A DNA stretch of 64,000 bases from an uncultured Candidatus Saccharibacteria bacterium (GTDB taxonomy: Bacteria > Patescibacteriota > Saccharimonadia > Saccharimonadales > Saccharimonadaceae), in the NCBI GenBank assembly GCA_937924995.1, contig CALEXY010000013.1:75240-139239 (forward strand). The letters are read 5' to 3'. The notes under the pieces are model-generated. The model searched no databases and was not told the DNA's origin. It was given only the letters and a program-made list of their open reading frames with translations. Made by a program: the position numbers and the translations under genes. Shown here piece by piece: positions 7,958 to 15,617 of this stretch (positions are counted from its first letter, which is position 1; each line of letters starts with the position of its first letter).

Positions 7958-8097
7958 GTGTGAAATATTTTGGCGTGGTAGGGTTTTTATGAATAAGCTT
8001 TTTAAATCAAAAAAATGAATTAAATAATAATGATGGAATTTTTTTGTTGGCTCGTAATCTGTTGTAGTTAAGAGTAATTTTTGCTAAAATAAGAGGT

Positions 8098-8185
8098 GGA
8101 AGCGTGGCCGAGTGGTTGAAGGCGCACGACTCGAAATCGTGTGGGCCGAAAGGTCTCGGAGGTTCGAATCCTCTCGCTTCCGCCA
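8098..8185 (+). tRNA. tRNA-Ser (anticodon CGA)
   Basis: Acceptor GGAAGCG / CGCTTCC, discriminator G, encoded CCA, anticodon loop CTCGAAA giving CGA, long variable arm. Its last 20 bases are identical to those of tRNA-Ser(GGA) at 24.9 kb and to the tail modules. Confidence 0.95.
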
Positions 8186-8200
8186 TAAATGTCGGAATCG

Positions 8201-8225
8201 AAAAAGACTCTATAGCGTCTTTTTA
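8201..8225 (+). terminator. Terminator after tRNA-Ser(CGA)
   Basis: AAAAAGAC pairs with GTCTTTTT over an 8-base loop. The whole stretch after the CCA is repeated after the tail module at 8394-8433. Confidence 0.75.
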
Positions 8226-8250
8226 TCTTTTTAAGTTGAAACTTAAAAAG

Positions 8251-8393
8251 GAGGATTCTCGATCTTCTGCGTCGTCGTCTCAAAAATGCAAGCACTTTTG
8301 CGAACTCCTCCTTGAAGGCGAATCCAAATTTTTCGAGAGAGGAGGAACGGAAGGCTTTTGCGAAGCAAAAGTCTAATCCTCTCGCTTCCGCCA
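8251..8393 (+). repeat. tRNA-Ser tail module with a second tRNA 3' end
   Basis: A 143-base unit between two copies of the tRNA terminator. It starts GAGGATT and ends AATCCTCTCGCTTCCGCCA, so its ends can pair (GAGGATT/AATCCTC). Inside are a hairpin with a CAAAA/TTTTG stem, the motif GAGGAGGAACGGAA, and the perfect hairpin CTTTTGC-GAA-GCAAAAG at 8355-8371. The final 19 bases repeat the tRNA-Ser 3' end including CCA. It is homologous to the two units at 24.5-24.8 kb. No open reading frame is supported here. Function is unknown; a structured RNA tail or a recombination product are the main options. Confidence 0.8.
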
Positions 8394-8408
8394 TAAATGT
8401 CGGGATCG

Positions 8409-8433
8409 AAAAAGACTCTATGGAGTCTTTTTA
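8409..8433 (+). terminator. Second terminator, after the tail module
   Basis: AAAAAGACTC pairs perfectly with GAGTCTTTTT over a 4-base loop. It is a duplicate of the terminator after the tRNA itself, with a better stem. Confidence 0.85.
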
Positions 8434-8445
8434 TCTTTTTAAGTT

Positions 8446-8475
8446 AAAAATAAGGATCACGAGGTCCTTATTTTT
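8446..8475 (-). terminator. Terminator of the glycosyltransferase gene (bidirectional)
   Basis: AAAAATAAGGA pairs with TCCTTATTTTT around an 8-base loop and overlaps the stop codon by two bases. T runs lie on both strands. Confidence 0.8.
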
Positions 8476-9931
8476 ATTCACTTCCCTTGCCAGTAAAAAC
8501 GGCAGCGACAGTTTTGATGAGAATTTTAATGTCGTAGGTGATACTCCAGTGATCGATATAGTAACAATCGAGACGAACGATTTTTTCAAAGTCGGTAATT
8601 TCGCTGCGACCGGAAACTTGCCAGAGTCCAGTGATACCAGGTTTGATACTAATACGGCGCTTGTGGTGGGCGGCATACTGATTATATTCATTTACTGTAG
8701 GCGGACGGGTACCAATGAGTGACATACTACCACCGAGCACATTAAAGAATTGAGGCAATTCGTCGATACTAGTTTTGCGGAGAATTTTGCCAATTTTAGT
8801 AATGCGTGGGTCATTTTTCATCTTAAACATAAAGCCCTGCATTTCGTTTTGCTCTTGTAAGTCTTTGAGACGCTCTTCGGCATTTTGATACATGGAACGG
8901 AATTTATAAATATAAAAGAATTTACCGTTACGACCAACACGTTTTTGCTTGAAAATAATAGGTCCTGGATCCTCTAGATAAATCAATGGTGCGACAATAA
9001 TACCAAAAAGAATACAAATTAGACACCCGACTAGGGCACCAAGAATATCCATGAGGCGTTTGACGATTAATTCCCCATCGGTAAAGATACGAGGTGAAAG
9101 GCGAATTACACTGGAGGTGCCGAAGTCTTCGAGTTTAGTTTCTAGGGTTTCAATTGCGAAACTGTCGATTGTAATAAGTGAATCAATACCCATTTTACTA
9201 ACTAGTTCAATTAATTCGCGGATTTTTTCGCGATCAGTATGGGCAACGCTAAAAATTACAAAGTCAACCTGATGACGTTTGAGATATTCAATAGCCGGGG
9301 TGGTGAGCTCTTTTAAATCGTAAGCTTCGGCTGGATTAGCAATAGCTTCAAGAGTAAGTTTATTTTTGGTGAGGGGTTTTAATTTATAGAAAAGATCTTT
9401 ACATTTACCAGAGAGTGAACTAATACCAATAATTTCACAATCTTCAGCGTCGAGTTTTTGGATTTTACTAATTACATTACGAAGGTTGCAACTATCAGTA
9501 AAAATTACAGTCTTTTTGGTATGATGTCCGAGGTATTCGCGTTTTAAGAAATGAATTAAGTAGATTGTAATAAACGAAGTTACGAAATTGACTGAGAAAA
9601 AAGTACCGAAGAAGAGGCGTGGAATACTATTACTAGTGTGGGTGAGATAAACAATGGCGGAAAAAATAATGGCCATAAACAGATTAGTGAGGAGGGCGGA
9701 TTTAGCATGGCGAAGAATACCACGTTTTTTAGTGTCAGGATTACTGTGGTAAAAAGTAAAAACGATTAGGTATGCAAGAAGAAGATAGAGATAAATAGAG
9801 ACGGTGCGTATGTTATAAAAGGCAATATCGTTAGGCTCCCAGCCGAAGCGATAAAAGTAGGTAATTAAAAAAGAAATGGTAATGGCAAAAAGATTAGCGG
9901 TAAATAACTCAACACGACGATGATTTGACAT
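8474..9931 (-). CDS. Polyprenyl-phosphate sugar-1-phosphate transferase (WbaP/WcaJ-like)
   Basis: A 485-residue protein. Four or five N-terminal membrane helices (about 10-125) precede a CoA-binding-like soluble region (about 135-280). The C-terminal bacterial sugar transferase domain starts KRLMDILGALVG and has the catalytic-region motif LEDPGPIIFKQKRVG and YKFRSM. It then has TSIDELPQFFNVLGGSMSLIG and GITGLWQVSGR. Members transfer a sugar phosphate from a nucleotide sugar to undecaprenyl phosphate, the priming step for capsule or glycan synthesis, at the inner membrane. Length and domain order match the PssY/WcaJ type. No other glycan genes flank it, so the glycan it starts is unknown. Confidence 0.9.
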   Translation of the reverse strand: MSNHRRVELFTANLFAITISFLITYFYRFGWEPNDIAFYNIRTVSIYLYLLLAYLIVFTFYHSNPDTKKRGILRHAKSALLTNLFMAIIFSAIVYLTHTSNSIPRLFFGTFFSVNFVTSFITIYLIHFLKREYLGHHTKKTVIFTDSCNLRNVISKIQKLDAEDCEIIGISSLSGKCKDLFYKLKPLTKNKLTLEAIANPAEAYDLKELTTPAIEYLKRHQVDFVIFSVAHTDREKIRELIELVSKMGIDSLITIDSFAIETLETKLEDFGTSSVIRLSPRIFTDGELIVKRLMDILGALVGCLICILFGIIVAPLIYLEDPGPIIFKQKRVGRNGKFFYIYKFRSMYQNAEERLKDLQEQNEMQGFMFKMKNDPRITKIGKILRKTSIDELPQFFNVLGGSMSLIGTRPPTVNEYNQYAAHHKRRISIKPGITGLWQVSGRSEITDFEKIVRLDCYYIDHWSITYDIKILIKTVAAVFTGKGSE

Positions 9932-10164
9932 ATTGAATTTATTGTAACATAAATATCCAGATTTTACAGATTAAATAAAAAAATCACCCCTGTTAATGCT
10001 TATGATTGCAGAAAATACAAAATTATTTGCTAATAAAATATATCATATATGAGATATTTTGGTTTGGGTTAATTTTAGGATTTTTGGCGTTACAGGTAGA
10101 AATCAGGGGAGAAATTTAGTATAATCAAGAAAGAAAATTAATTGGATGGTGGGGAGAAGGCAAA

Positions 10165-10554
10165 ATGGCAAGTATTTTTTCAAAAATCATTGCAGGTGAG
10201 ATTCCATGTTACAAAATTTACGAGGATGAGAAGACCTTGGCTTTTTTGGATATTCACCCAGAAACCAAAGGTCATACCTTAGTGGTGCCGAAACTTGAAG
10301 TCGATAAACTTTACGATTTACCAGAAGATTATTATCTTGCGGTAATGAAAACTGTGAAAAAATTGGCTTCAAATATGGAAAAAGTTTTGGGAGAGAGGAC
10401 TTTGATTAAGGTGATTGGCACCGATGTACCACATGCACATGTGCATCTAGTGACTTTTGATCCAAATTATAAATATGGCCAGGTGGTGGAAATTTCCGAA
10501 GCGGAAATGGCTGAAATTAGAGAAAAATTATTCTTAGAAAGTGAGGAGAACTAA
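10165..10554 (+). CDS. HIT family nucleotide hydrolase
   Basis: A 129-residue protein. The N-terminus IFSKIIAGEIPCYKIYED is the classic HIT/Hint start, and DIHPETKGHTLVVPK follows. The histidine triad HAHVHLV lies at about residues 92-98, with the second His nucleophilic by family knowledge. Members hydrolyse AMP-linked nucleotides such as adenosine phosphoramidates. GGGGAGAAGG precedes the ATG. The stop overlaps the start of valS by one base (TAATG), so the two genes are co-translated. An adenylate-clearing enzyme beside a synthetase is a plausible pairing. Confidence 0.9.
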   Translation: MASIFSKIIAGEIPCYKIYEDEKTLAFLDIHPETKGHTLVVPKLEVDKLYDLPEDYYLAVMKTVKKLASNMEKVLGERTLIKVIGTDVPHAHVHLVTFDPNYKYGQVVEISEAEMAEIREKLFLESEEN

Positions 10555-13223
10555 TGAAATTTGCTCCGGCATATAATCCGGCGGATTTTGAAGCGGATAT
10601 TTACGCAGCTTGGGAGGCGGCGGGTAAGTTTTTACCAAAAAAAGATGAAATTGAGGTGGATGGCAAGAAATCGAAACGCTATTCGATTGTGATGCCACCG
10701 CCAAATGCAAACGGAAATTTACATATTGGTCACGGTTTAACAGTGGCGGTGGAAGATTCTCTGACCCGCTATAACAGATTACGCGGACGCAGGACTTGGT
10801 ACGTGCCAGGAGCGGACCATGCTGGTTTTGAAACTTGGGTGGTTTACGAACGTGAACTTGAAAAATCGGGTCGTTCCCGTTTTTCGATGAGTCGTGATGA
10901 AATTTATAGTGAAGTCTGGAATTTTGTACAGAGTAAACGCGGCGATATGGAACTGCAGTTAAGGGCGCTCGGGGCTTCTTGTTCGTGGCAGGATCTTACT
11001 TTTACCCTGGATGAAAATGTAGTACGCCGTACTTATAAGACTTTCGAGCAGATGTGGAAGGATGGTCTGATTTATCGTGGGGAAAAATTAGTAAATTATT
11101 GTACGAAACATCAGACGGCTTTTGCGGATATTGAGGTGGAATACAAGGATGAAAAAGGCATTCTCTACGAGATTAAATATCCATTCGGGCCGGGCGTGGA
11201 CAGTGACGCTAAGGTGGAACTTCTAGATGAAGATGGTGAAGTCGAGAGAGTAATTGAGGGGGGTGTAGTGGTTTCAACTACGCGTCCAGAAACCTTATTC
11301 GGTGATACAGCGGTGGCAATTAACCCAAATGACAAGCGTTATGAATTTTTGCATGGTAAGACTTTAATTTTGCCGCTAACTGGTCGTGAAATTCCGGTAG
11401 TACTGGATGAACATGCAGAGATGGACTTCGGTACAGGGGTAGTGAAGATTACGCCGGCACATGATAATGATGATTTTGAGGTGGGATTACGTCATAATCT
11501 TCCGAGAATTCAGGTGATTGGATTCGATGGTAAGATGTTGCCGATTTGTGGTGAAGAAATTGCAGGATTGACTGTCGAAGAAGCACGTAAGAAGACGGTA
11601 AAAATGCTCGATGCGGCGGGATTACTCGTGGGCGAGAAGAAAATGCAACATTCTGTGGCGCACTGTTATAAGTGTGGCACGGTGATTGAGCCAATGTTGA
11701 AAGAACAGTGGTTTATTGACACTTCGAAGCTAGCGAAGATGGCAATTGAACGCCTGAATAATAATGAAATTAAGTTTTATCCAGAGAATAAGCAGAAAGT
11801 TTTGATCAATTACCTCGAAGGATTGAAGGATTGGAATATTTCACGTCAGATTCCTTGGGGGATTGCGATTCCGATGTTCCACAAGATCGATCCGAATGCA
11901 GAAGGTGAAGAATGGGTGTTTGATACTAGAACTCATCTGTTTGAGATTGAGATTGGGGGCGTAAAATATCGTCGTGATGAGGATACTTTTGATACATGGT
12001 TCTCTTCTTCGCATTGGCCAATTGTTTGTACGAACTGGGAAGAAGGCTTTAAAAATGAATTTTACCCACTAAATGTGATGGAGACTGGGGCAGACATTTT
12101 GTTTGCTTGGGTGGCCAGAATGATTATGATGGGGGTTTACGTGACAGGTGAAGTGCCATTCCGTGAGGTCTATCTACATGGCTTAGTCTTGGACGCGAAG
12201 GGCAAAAAGATGTCGAAATCCAAGGGTAATGTGATTAACCCGATGGAATTGATTGAGAAGTACGGTTCCGATGCCTTCCGTATGGGGATTTTGCGTGGGC
12301 GCTCGGCGGGATTAAACCAGGCTTTCTCAGAGAATTCAGTGATTTCGAGCCGTAATCTTTGTAATAAATTGTGGAATGTTTCACGCTTCGTACAAGGAAT
12401 GGTGGATGAATCTGCAGTGGATTCAACAGAGACAAGCGTTGTGGAATATACAACGGAAAATGCGGGTGAAGACTGGATTTGTCATGAAATTAACCGGGCT
12501 AGCTCGATGCTTGAACAGGCGATGAGTGAATATCGTTTCTCTGAGGCGGTGGAAATTGTTTATAGTTTGGTTTGGGATAAGTATGCAGACTGGTTCCTAG
12601 AGAGTCAGAAGATTTTTAAGAATATTCCACTTCTTAAGAAAACTTTAGAGAATGTTTTGATGATGATGCATCCTTTTGCGCCTTTCGTAACAGAGGTGAT
12701 TTGGCAAAATCTCTCTTGGACTTCCGGTATGGTGATCGACGCGGGTTGGCCTGAAACCATGAAGTACGATGAGATTTCAGCGATGAATTTCGAACGGATG
12801 ATTGAGGTAGTGACGAAGATTCGTGCGACGAATAATTCCCTGTCGCTTCTAAATAATAATAAGAAATTCGGTCTACTCTTTGGTGAAGATGTAATGGCGA
12901 TCGAAAATACCTTGCTTTTGAAATTCCTCTCGCATGTACCTTATATTTCCTCGACTAATGGCACGCCTAGGGGGTTGAAACTAGCGATTGCTAACCACGA
13001 ATTATATCTCGATGTGACGGCTGAAGTGGTAGCTAAATATAAGGATGAGTTGACTGAAAAAATCTTGGCGGTGGGTCGAGAACTTGACGGATTAAATTCA
13101 CGCATGATGAATCCAAGTTACGTGGAAAGAGCCCCGGTAGAATTAGTGAGAGAGACCCGTAATCTGATCGCAGAAAAAGAAAAGCTGATCGAAGAAATGA
13201 AGATGCAGCTAAATGTAATCTAA
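10554..13223 (+). CDS. valS: Valyl-tRNA synthetase
   Basis: An 889-residue class I synthetase. The HIGH signature is PNANGNLHIGHGL (about residues 50-62), followed by VPGADHAGFETW. The KMSKS signature is KGKKMSKSKGN near residue 550. A CP1 editing domain lies between them (VSTTRPETLFGDTAVA; ITPAHDNDDFEVG). An anticodon-binding region and a short C-terminal coiled coil (residues about 825-889) follow, as in standard ValRS. The usual GTDHAG is GADHAG here. It charges tRNA-Val with valine in the cytoplasm and is translationally coupled to the HIT gene. Confidence 0.95.
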   Translation: MKFAPAYNPADFEADIYAAWEAAGKFLPKKDEIEVDGKKSKRYSIVMPPPNANGNLHIGHGLTVAVEDSLTRYNRLRGRRTWYVPGADHAGFETWVVYERELEKSGRSRFSMSRDEIYSEVWNFVQSKRGDMELQLRALGASCSWQDLTFTLDENVVRRTYKTFEQMWKDGLIYRGEKLVNYCTKHQTAFADIEVEYKDEKGILYEIKYPFGPGVDSDAKVELLDEDGEVERVIEGGVVVSTTRPETLFGDTAVAINPNDKRYEFLHGKTLILPLTGREIPVVLDEHAEMDFGTGVVKITPAHDNDDFEVGLRHNLPRIQVIGFDGKMLPICGEEIAGLTVEEARKKTVKMLDAAGLLVGEKKMQHSVAHCYKCGTVIEPMLKEQWFIDTSKLAKMAIERLNNNEIKFYPENKQKVLINYLEGLKDWNISRQIPWGIAIPMFHKIDPNAEGEEWVFDTRTHLFEIEIGGVKYRRDEDTFDTWFSSSHWPIVCTNWEEGFKNEFYPLNVMETGADILFAWVARMIMMGVYVTGEVPFREVYLHGLVLDAKGKKMSKSKGNVINPMELIEKYGSDAFRMGILRGRSAGLNQAFSENSVISSRNLCNKLWNVSRFVQGMVDESAVDSTETSVVEYTTENAGEDWICHEINRASSMLEQAMSEYRFSEAVEIVYSLVWDKYADWFLESQKIFKNIPLLKKTLENVLMMMHPFAPFVTEVIWQNLSWTSGMVIDAGWPETMKYDEISAMNFERMIEVVTKIRATNNSLSLLNNNKKFGLLFGEDVMAIENTLLLKFLSHVPYISSTNGTPRGLKLAIANHELYLDVTAEVVAKYKDELTEKILAVGRELDGLNSRMMNPSYVERAPVELVRETRNLIAEKEKLIEEMKMQLNVI

Positions 13224-13307
13224 GGAGTTCAGTGTTTCCCTACTACAATGTAGTCTAAAAAAGTCCGGCGCTTCCCTGTCAGAATGTACTGGAAGTTGTA
13301 TATAGAT

Positions 13308-13338
13308 AAAAAACTTCGGTTATGAGCCGAAGTTTTTT
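13308..13338 (+). terminator. Terminator after valS
   Basis: AAAACTTCGG pairs with CCGAAGTTTT around a 7-base loop with a T6 run, about 90 bases past the stop. Confidence 0.88.
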
Positions 13339-13947
13339 GTGATATCTGATATAGAGGCTGAGGTTTAAGCTTAATGCGTGTGTGTGTCTTTATGCGCAAA
13401 ATAATTAGAGTAGTTCCCTTCCAGTTTTAATTTATAGAGGTCATTTAGTATCCCAGATATAATCTTAATGATAAATTTAGTTTTTTAGCATCCTAATAAG
13501 AGTATTTTCTTATTTAATAAAAATTTTTGCATAAAAATACTATGCGCTTTTTATAGGTTACATGATTCCCTTGCCTGTTGTGAAAAATGGCGCGAAAATA
13601 CAATGCTTCCCTGTTAAGCACATGAAAAATCTTGCATAATGTAAAATGCTAATGTTATATGCTTGACAAATAAGCATAAACATTTCCTAATAAGGTACTG
13701 ATCTGTTCTTATATGACCCAATTACCGAGGCGCTATCGTAGTTAAAATTATGTGTTCCGTTTTAAAAATTCGATAATTGTTATGTCTATATTAGCGTGAG
13801 CGGGTTGCTAAGTCAAGTGGGTTCTAAATATAGGGAAGAATTGAAATAAACTTATGCACTTTCTGGAAAAGTCGGGGGAATAATGGTGGAAAAATGAAGT
13901 GTGGCTTCAAAATTAGGGGACGCATTAGGTTAGGGAATATTAGGATA
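13339..13947. other. Gene-free AT-rich stretch
   Basis: No reading frame with family features, no tRNA and no clear terminator are visible. A short TTCCCT motif recurs (13234, 13271, 13567, 13608 areas) in otherwise unrelated sequence. The stretch may be decayed sequence tied to the transposase remnant downstream. Confidence 0.5.
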
Positions 13948-14061
13948 GGGAACTAGTGCAAAATTTGCACGGGTTGAAATACTTAGGTTTGGGTTAGGTT
14001 ATCAGATTGGACTTTATAGGTGTGTTCAGGTGGGGAACTTATGTAAAATTTGCACGGGTTG
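13948..14061 (+). repeat. Two 29-bp direct repeats with a near-palindromic core
   Basis: Copies at 13948-13976 and 14033-14061 match at 26 of 29 positions and are 85 bp apart. Copy 1 contains the palindrome GTGCAAA-A-TTTGCAC; copy 2 keeps the right half. They lie upstream of the transposase remnant, so they could be regulator sites or remnants of an element end. Confidence 0.65.
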
Positions 14062-14133
14062 GTCGATATTTTCTTGATGTAGGTTGGAAAATGTTAAGGT
14101 GGGTTGGAAAAGGGAAGAAGGTTATGTTAAAAT

Positions 14134-14322
14134 GTGGTTGTGGCATATATTAGAAAGTTTAAGACAGGTTCCGGTGCGACTGGTGTACAAGTTTGCTATA
14201 AAGAGCATGGTAAGGTTGTGAAACTGGTTCATGTGGGTTCAAGTAACTCGGAACTCGGACTGACGAAACTTCTAAGAAAGGCCCAAGATATTATCGATGC
14301 AGGGAAGCGCAGGCTTTTCTGA
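14134..14322 (+). pseudogene. Remnant of an IS1634/IS4-type transposase N-terminus
   Basis: A 62-residue frame from GTG 14134 (or GTG 14140) to a TGA. It reads AYIRKFKTGSGATGVQVCYK, then VVKLVHVGSSNSELGL, then KLLRKAQDIIDAG. This closely resembles the first 60 residues of IS1634-like DDE transposases as I remember them (AYIRKxKTGSGATAVQ..., then VVKIEHIGSAH..., then an ELALLLxxA region). The catalytic DDE region, normally several hundred residues downstream, is absent: the next 370 bases are AT-rich without matching frame. No terminal inverted repeats were found. A retained short protein of unknown use is the alternative. Confidence 0.55.
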
Positions 14323-14700
14323 TTAGATGATTGCAAATTAAGGTTATTTTTGATTGATTTTTAAATTTGTTTGAAGAGCGGTTTAATAAGTACGGTTAAA
14401 AATAACTAAATTTGGTTTATTTTTGATGTAATGTCATCAGAAATGTTTGTCTAGCCACTGCAATGAGGTTTGTTTTTGATGGGGTTCTTTCGATTTATTG
14501 GTACTGGATTTGGTTTTTTGAGTAGTTTTATTTTTACTTAGATTTGGTTTTGTCTTTTGAGCTGTTTTATTTTGACTTAGATTTTTAGTTTTTACGAATT
14601 TTGTTTATGCTTGAAAAATTTAGAATTATTGATATGATTTGAATTAGCTTGAATTATTATTCGACAGAGAAACGTTGGTTTAGTACATTAGGAGGTTGAA
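14323..14700. other. T-rich gene-free stretch with imperfect tandem repeats
   Basis: About 378 bases with strong T bias on the plus strand. An imperfect 34-40 bp tandem repeat starts at 14507 and 14541 (GATTTGG ... GTTTTAT ... ACTTAGATT). A ribosome binding site AGGAGG at the right end serves thyX. No other feature is visible. Confidence 0.55.
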
Positions 14701-15354
14701 ATGAAAATCATGGAAACAAGTGCAAGATTGTTGAATCCATTTTTGGATGAGCTTTCGGATGAATTTTATCTGCAGATATTATTAAAACATGTAGAAAAAT
14801 GCGGAAGAATCTGCTATCTGAGTGAGCCGAAAGATCCGGAGGGAAGCACCGAGAAGTTTGTTCGGATGCTGATCAAAAATGGGCATGAGTCACCATTGGA
14901 GCATGGAAGTTGTACGTTCAAAATTGTGACGGATCGGGCAATTTCACAGGAAATTGTGAGACATCGTTTGGCGTCTTATTCTCAGGAATCTACGAGGTAT
15001 TGTAATTATGCGAATGGAAGGGAGATTACAGTGATTGAGTCGAGTGGCCTGGCGGAAAATGAGGCGAGGGAATGGCTGAATTTAATGGAGATGTCGGAGA
15101 GGACGTACCTACATCAAATTGATGCTGGCGTGAAGCCGGAAAAGGCGCGGGATGTGTTGCCGCTTTGCTTGAAAACGGAACTAATGATGACGGCAAATTT
15201 TAGAGAATGGCGACATTTTTTGAAATTGCGCGGTTCGAGAATGGCACATCCAGAAATTCGGAAAATTGCTAATCAGATCTATCAGATTTTCCAGCAGGCG
15301 ATTCCGGTACTGGTGGAAGATATTGAGATTTTTGATGATGATGCTGCTGAATAA
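14701..15354 (+). CDS. thyX: Flavin-dependent thymidylate synthase
   Basis: A 217-residue protein with the ThyX signature RHRLASYSQESTRY at residues 87-100 (consensus RHRxxSxxxxSxRY), preceded by SPLEHGSCTFKI. Conserved MTANFREWRHFLKLR lies near residue 160. ThyX makes dTMP from dUMP using methylene-tetrahydrofolate and reduced FAD, which removes the need for ThyA and dihydrofolate reductase recycling. A good AGGAGG precedes the ATG. The gene stands alone, bounded by T-rich sequence and a terminator. Its base composition is less AT-rich than the surrounding non-coding DNA. Confidence 0.93.
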   Translation: MKIMETSARLLNPFLDELSDEFYLQILLKHVEKCGRICYLSEPKDPEGSTEKFVRMLIKNGHESPLEHGSCTFKIVTDRAISQEIVRHRLASYSQESTRYCNYANGREITVIESSGLAENEAREWLNLMEMSERTYLHQIDAGVKPEKARDVLPLCLKTELMMTANFREWRHFLKLRGSRMAHPEIRKIANQIYQIFQQAIPVLVEDIEIFDDDAAE

Positions 15355-15380
15355 TTTTGCAGTTAGAATTTTGTTCAACC

Positions 15381-15411
15381 AAAAAGACTCGCGGAGGACG
15401 AGTCTTTTTTA
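15381..15411 (+). terminator. Terminator after thyX
   Basis: AAAAAGACTCG pairs with CGAGTCTTTTT over a 7-base loop, followed by T. Confidence 0.88.
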
Positions 15412-15523
15412 CGTGCTGAATTTTCTCGGAGAGTGAGAGAGGGAAGAGGGAATTATCAGTTCATCCTCACGGGGAGGCTGAGGGGGTGTACGCAATTATG
15501 TAATTGAATATTTGGCGATATGG

Positions 15524-15617
15524 CTAGAACTATGGTGCGGCTTTATAAGTGAAGTAGCCAGGTTTTAGATCTAGAACTATGGTGCGGCTTTATAGGTAAA
15601 GTAGCCAGGCTTGCCGT
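15524..15617 (-). repeat. 47-bp duplication of the BspA-like gene 3' end
   Basis: 15524-15570 repeats 15571-15617, which encodes the last residues (PGYFTYKAAP) and stop of the BspA-like protein. The outer copy lies past the stop codon and is silent. Confidence 0.85.

Noticed and set aside
8186..8433. An integrated genetic element between att-like tRNA end copies
   Set aside because: The insert is only about 200 bases, without integrase or other gene. It may be a trace of an old event but cannot be called a mobile element.
13224..14133. A replication origin in the gene-poor stretch
   Set aside because: I saw no DnaA-box cluster (TTATCCACA-type), and no dnaA or dnaN gene is nearby.
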